Shown here: positions 13,610-15,587 of the stretch, piece by piece
Numbering within the stretch: position 1 is the stretch's first letter
Layout: every line of letters begins with the position of its first letter
Notes under the pieces: generated by a model
Told to the model about the DNA's origin: nothing
The model's input: the letters and a program-made list of their open reading frames with translations, nothing else
Database searches by the model: none
Position numbers and translations under genes: made by a program
Assembly: GCA_913774725.1 (NCBI GenBank)
Contig: CAJYIG010000314.1
Coordinates: forward strand, 1-15,587
DNA: 15,587 nucleotides
Direction: 5' to 3'
DNA from: an uncultured Curtobacterium sp.
GTDB taxonomy: Bacteria > Actinomycetota > Actinomycetes > Actinomycetales > Microbacteriaceae

Positions 13610-14926
13610 ATGTCCAAGCGCCTCGCCGCGATCGCCGACGACCTGTCCGGCGCCGCCGAGGTCGCCGCGGTCCTCGGTCCCGACCCCGCCACCGTCGCCC
13701 TCACGCTCACCGGCGCGCTCGGACACGTCGCGCGCTCCGCGTCCGACGTCGTCCTCGACTGCGACACCCGAGCGCTCGACCCGTCGGCGCGGCGCGCCGC
13801 CTTCGCACGGGCAGCACTGCAGATGCGCGCCGCCGGAGCGCCCGTCGAGCTCGTGAAGACCGACTCGCTGCTGCGCGGCGGCGTCGGGGACGTCGTCGCC
13901 GGGCTCACCGATGCCGGGGCCCGCGTGGTCGTCGCCACAGCGCTCCCGGCCCTCCGACGGACGGTCGTCGAGGGCCAGCTGCTCGTCCACGGCGGTCCGG
14001 TCGCCGATGCCGGTCTGCACGGACTGGAGGCGCGGGTCGTCGCCGGCCCGCTCGCTGCGATCGGACCGCGGGCCCGTTCCGTCCCACTCGCGGTCGTCCG
14101 CGCCGACGCGGATGCCGTCCGCGACGCGGTCGTCCGGGCACTCGACGCCGGCGACGTCCCCGTCCTCGATGCCGACTCGGACGACGACCTCGACCGGATC
14201 GCGTTCGCCCTCGACCAGACCGACTGCACGGTCGTCGGTTCGGGTGGGATCGCCGCAGCCGTCGGCCGGCTCCGCGGAGCGCGCCCGTCCGATCCGACCG
14301 CGCCGGCGATGGTCGCGCCCGCGCCCCTCGGTCCGGCGGCGCTCGCCGGGACACGCCAGCCGGTGCTGCTCGTGGTGGGCACGGCCAGTGCGGAGGCGTC
14401 CGGGCAGCTCGAGGTGCTCGCCGCGAACGGTGTCCCGGTGGTCCCGGTGCCACGTGACGTCCTGCTCCGCGCGGTCGACCGTCGCGAGGTCGACGACATC
14501 GACCACCCCGCCATCACCGCCGCGCGGTCGGCGTTGCGGGACGGATCCGTGGCGATCTGCGTCGCGGACCGGCACGAACCGATCCCGCAGCTCGCCCGTC
14601 GGCTCGCCGACGGCCTCGGCATCGTGGCCGCCGCAATCAGCGGCCGGTCCGCGCTGGTGCTGACCGGCGGCGAGACGGCACGCTCGGTGCTGAGCCGCCT
14701 CGAGATCGCGACGATCGTGCCCGAGGGCGCCGTCGAACCCGGCTGCATCGTGTCCCGCGCAGACGACGGCCGTCGTGTCGTCACGCGACCCGGCAGTTTC
14801 GGGACGGCCACCAACCTGCTCGACGCGGCCACGTTCCTCCAGGCCGTCCAAGATGATCCGTCCGCGGCCGCGAGCCGTGTCGAAGCGGCCGTCGACCGCG
14901 CGAACCGAAAGGCAGTACTGAGATGA
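13610..14926 (+). CDS. Four-carbon acid sugar kinase (OtnK/DtnK family, former DUF1537)
   Basis: Predicted to phosphorylate a C4 sugar acid such as threonate or erythronate at O4 with ATP. The 438-residue length is typical of this two-domain family. The N-terminal substrate domain shows ADDLSGA (9-15), DCDTRA (50-55) and KTDSLLRG (83-90). The C-terminal nucleotide domain shows LTGGETA near 350 and the closing VVTRPGSFG near 390-398. All are family hallmarks. AGGAGG at 13598-13603 lies six bases before the ATG. The stop overlaps the start of the PdxA-type gene (ATGA), a pairing known from characterised D-threonate and D-erythronate pathways, where the dehydrogenase acts on the kinase product. 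The stereochemistry of the substrate cannot be told from the sequence. Confidence 0.92.
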   Translation: MSKRLAAIADDLSGAAEVAAVLGPDPATVALTLTGALGHVARSASDVVLDCDTRALDPSARRAAFARAALQMRAAGAPVELVKTDSLLRGGVGDVVAGLTDAGARVVVATALPALRRTVVEGQLLVHGGPVADAGLHGLEARVVAGPLAAIGPRARSVPLAVVRADADAVRDAVVRALDAGDVPVLDADSDDDLDRIAFALDQTDCTVVGSGGIAAAVGRLRGARPSDPTAPAMVAPAPLGPAALAGTRQPVLLVVGTASAEASGQLEVLAANGVPVVPVPRDVLLRAVDRREVDDIDHPAITAARSALRDGSVAICVADRHEPIPQLARRLADGLGIVAAAISGRSALVLTGGETARSVLSRLEIATIVPEGAVEPGCIVSRADDGRRVVTRPGSFGTATNLLDAATFLQAVQDDPSAAASRVEAAVDRANRKAVLR

Positions 14927-15587
14927 ACGCCACTCCTGTTGTCGCCGTCACGATGGGCGACGGGGCCGGTGTCGGCCCCGAGGTCGTCGTCGAGGCCGTG
15001 GTCTCCCCGGACGTCCGCGCCGTCTGCCGCCCGGTCGTCATCGGCGACCTCGGCCGCCTGCGCCAGGCCGCCGCGATCCGTGGCGTCGACGTCACGTTCA
15101 ACGTCGTCGAGGACGTGGCCGACGCCGGGCACCAGGACGGTGTCGTCGACGTGGTGGACCTCGGGCTCCTCCCGGAGGACCTGCCGTGGGGACGGCTCTC
15201 GCCCGTCGCCGGCGACGCTGCGTTCCAGTACATCCGCGTCGCCTGCGATGCGGCCATGGCCGGGAAGGTCCAGGCGATCTGCACCGCGCCGCTGAACAAG
15301 GAGGCCCTGCACGCCGGCGGACACGTCTTCCCGGGCCACACCGAGATGCTCGCGGAGCTCATGGGCGTCGACGAGGTCTCGATGATGCTCTCGACGGCGA
15401 AGCTGAAGGTCGTCCACGTGACCACCCACCTCGGGCTCATCGACGCCGTGGCACGCATCGAACCGGGACTCGTCGAGCGGACGATCCGGCGGGGCAACGA
15501 GGCCCTGGTGCGTGCGGGGAACCCGCGCCCGAGGATCGGCGTCGCGGCGATCAACCCGCACGCCGGCGAGAACGGCCTGTTCGGCTA
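14923..15587 (+). CDS. pdxA: PdxA-family 4-phosphohydroxy-acid dehydrogenase, PdxA2-type (partial at right edge)
   Basis: About 221 residues are visible before the window ends, roughly two thirds of the usual 320-340. VTMGDGAGVGPEV (9-21), CTAPLNKEAL (K126), PGHTEML (H139), VTTHLGL (H169) and INPHAGENGLFG match the PdxA family. The histidines correspond to metal ligands in E. coli PdxA. Family members oxidise a 4-phospho-hydroxy acid with NAD and decarboxylate the product. PdxA proper uses 4-phosphohydroxy-L-threonine in vitamin B6 synthesis. The 4-base overlap with a C4 acid sugar kinase argues for the catabolic PdxA2 role, yielding dihydroxyacetone phosphate from 4-phospho-threonate or -erythronate. 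The ATG at 14923 lies within the kinase stop region. Confidence 0.9.
   Translation, partial: MNATPVVAVTMGDGAGVGPEVVVEAVVSPDVRAVCRPVVIGDLGRLRQAAAIRGVDVTFNVVEDVADAGHQDGVVDVVDLGLLPEDLPWGRLSPVAGDAAFQYIRVACDAAMAGKVQAICTAPLNKEALHAGGHVFPGHTEMLAELMGVDEVSMMLSTAKLKVVHVTTHLGLIDAVARIEPGLVERTIRRGNEALVRAGNPRPRIGVAAINPHAGENGLFG

Noticed and set aside
14923-15587. PdxA as the vitamin B6 biosynthetic enzyme
   Set aside because: It overlaps a C4 acid sugar kinase gene, the known arrangement of the catabolic PdxA2 branch, and no other B6 gene is present.

Overview
The window is high-GC DNA (roughly 70% by eye) with very compact gene packing, 4-base ATGA/GTGA gene overlaps, frequent GTG starts, AGGAGG-type ribosome binding sites and at least one promoter that ends directly at a start codon. 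Together with the protein families this points to an actinobacterial chromosome, most likely Microbacteriaceae (Curtobacterium or a relative). That placement is inference from composition and protein style, not from a database match.

Layout. (1) Positions 1-333 hold a possible N-terminus of a leftward gene, a palindrome and a strong hairpin. (2) 334-2279, leftward: an S-methyl-5'-thioadenosine phosphorylase coupled by a 4-base overlap to an NAD-dependent epimerase. (3) 2397-5159, rightward: a molybdenum cofactor operon moeA-moaC-mog-moaE in which every junction is a 4-base overlap; moeA carries five copies of an 18-bp tandem repeat. (4) 5160-7878: a nested palindrome, a Uup-type ABC-F ATPase with a leaderless-looking start, and a convergent MarR-family regulator. 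(5) 7973-8044: tRNA-Gln (TTG). (6) 8372-12390, rightward: a cytosolic BNR/Asp-box (sialidase-like) protein, an SLC13-type permease, a small VOC-fold protein and a DHDPS-superfamily aldolase, closed by a 22-bp-stem terminator. (7) 12473-13444, leftward: an aldo/keto reductase reading frame broken by one in-frame TGA. (8) 13610 to the right edge: a four-carbon acid sugar kinase (former DUF1537) overlapping a PdxA-family dehydrogenase that leaves the window.

Regions 6-8 look like one sugar-acid utilisation locus. The permease would import a carboxylated sugar, the cytosolic BNR protein would modify it, the aldolase with its VOC partner would release pyruvate plus an aldehyde, and the kinase and PdxA-type dehydrogenase would turn a C4 acid into dihydroxyacetone phosphate. 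The strongest independent support is a 17-bp motif, consensus ATTGCGYRYTTCGNGCA, which occurs twice in front of the BNR operon and twice in front of the kinase operon. In each promoter one copy sits at exactly the same place over the -35 element, with a 17-bp spacer to the -10. This suggests one regulator, not present in the window, controls both operons. The substrate is unknown and this combination is the best candidate here for an undescribed pathway.
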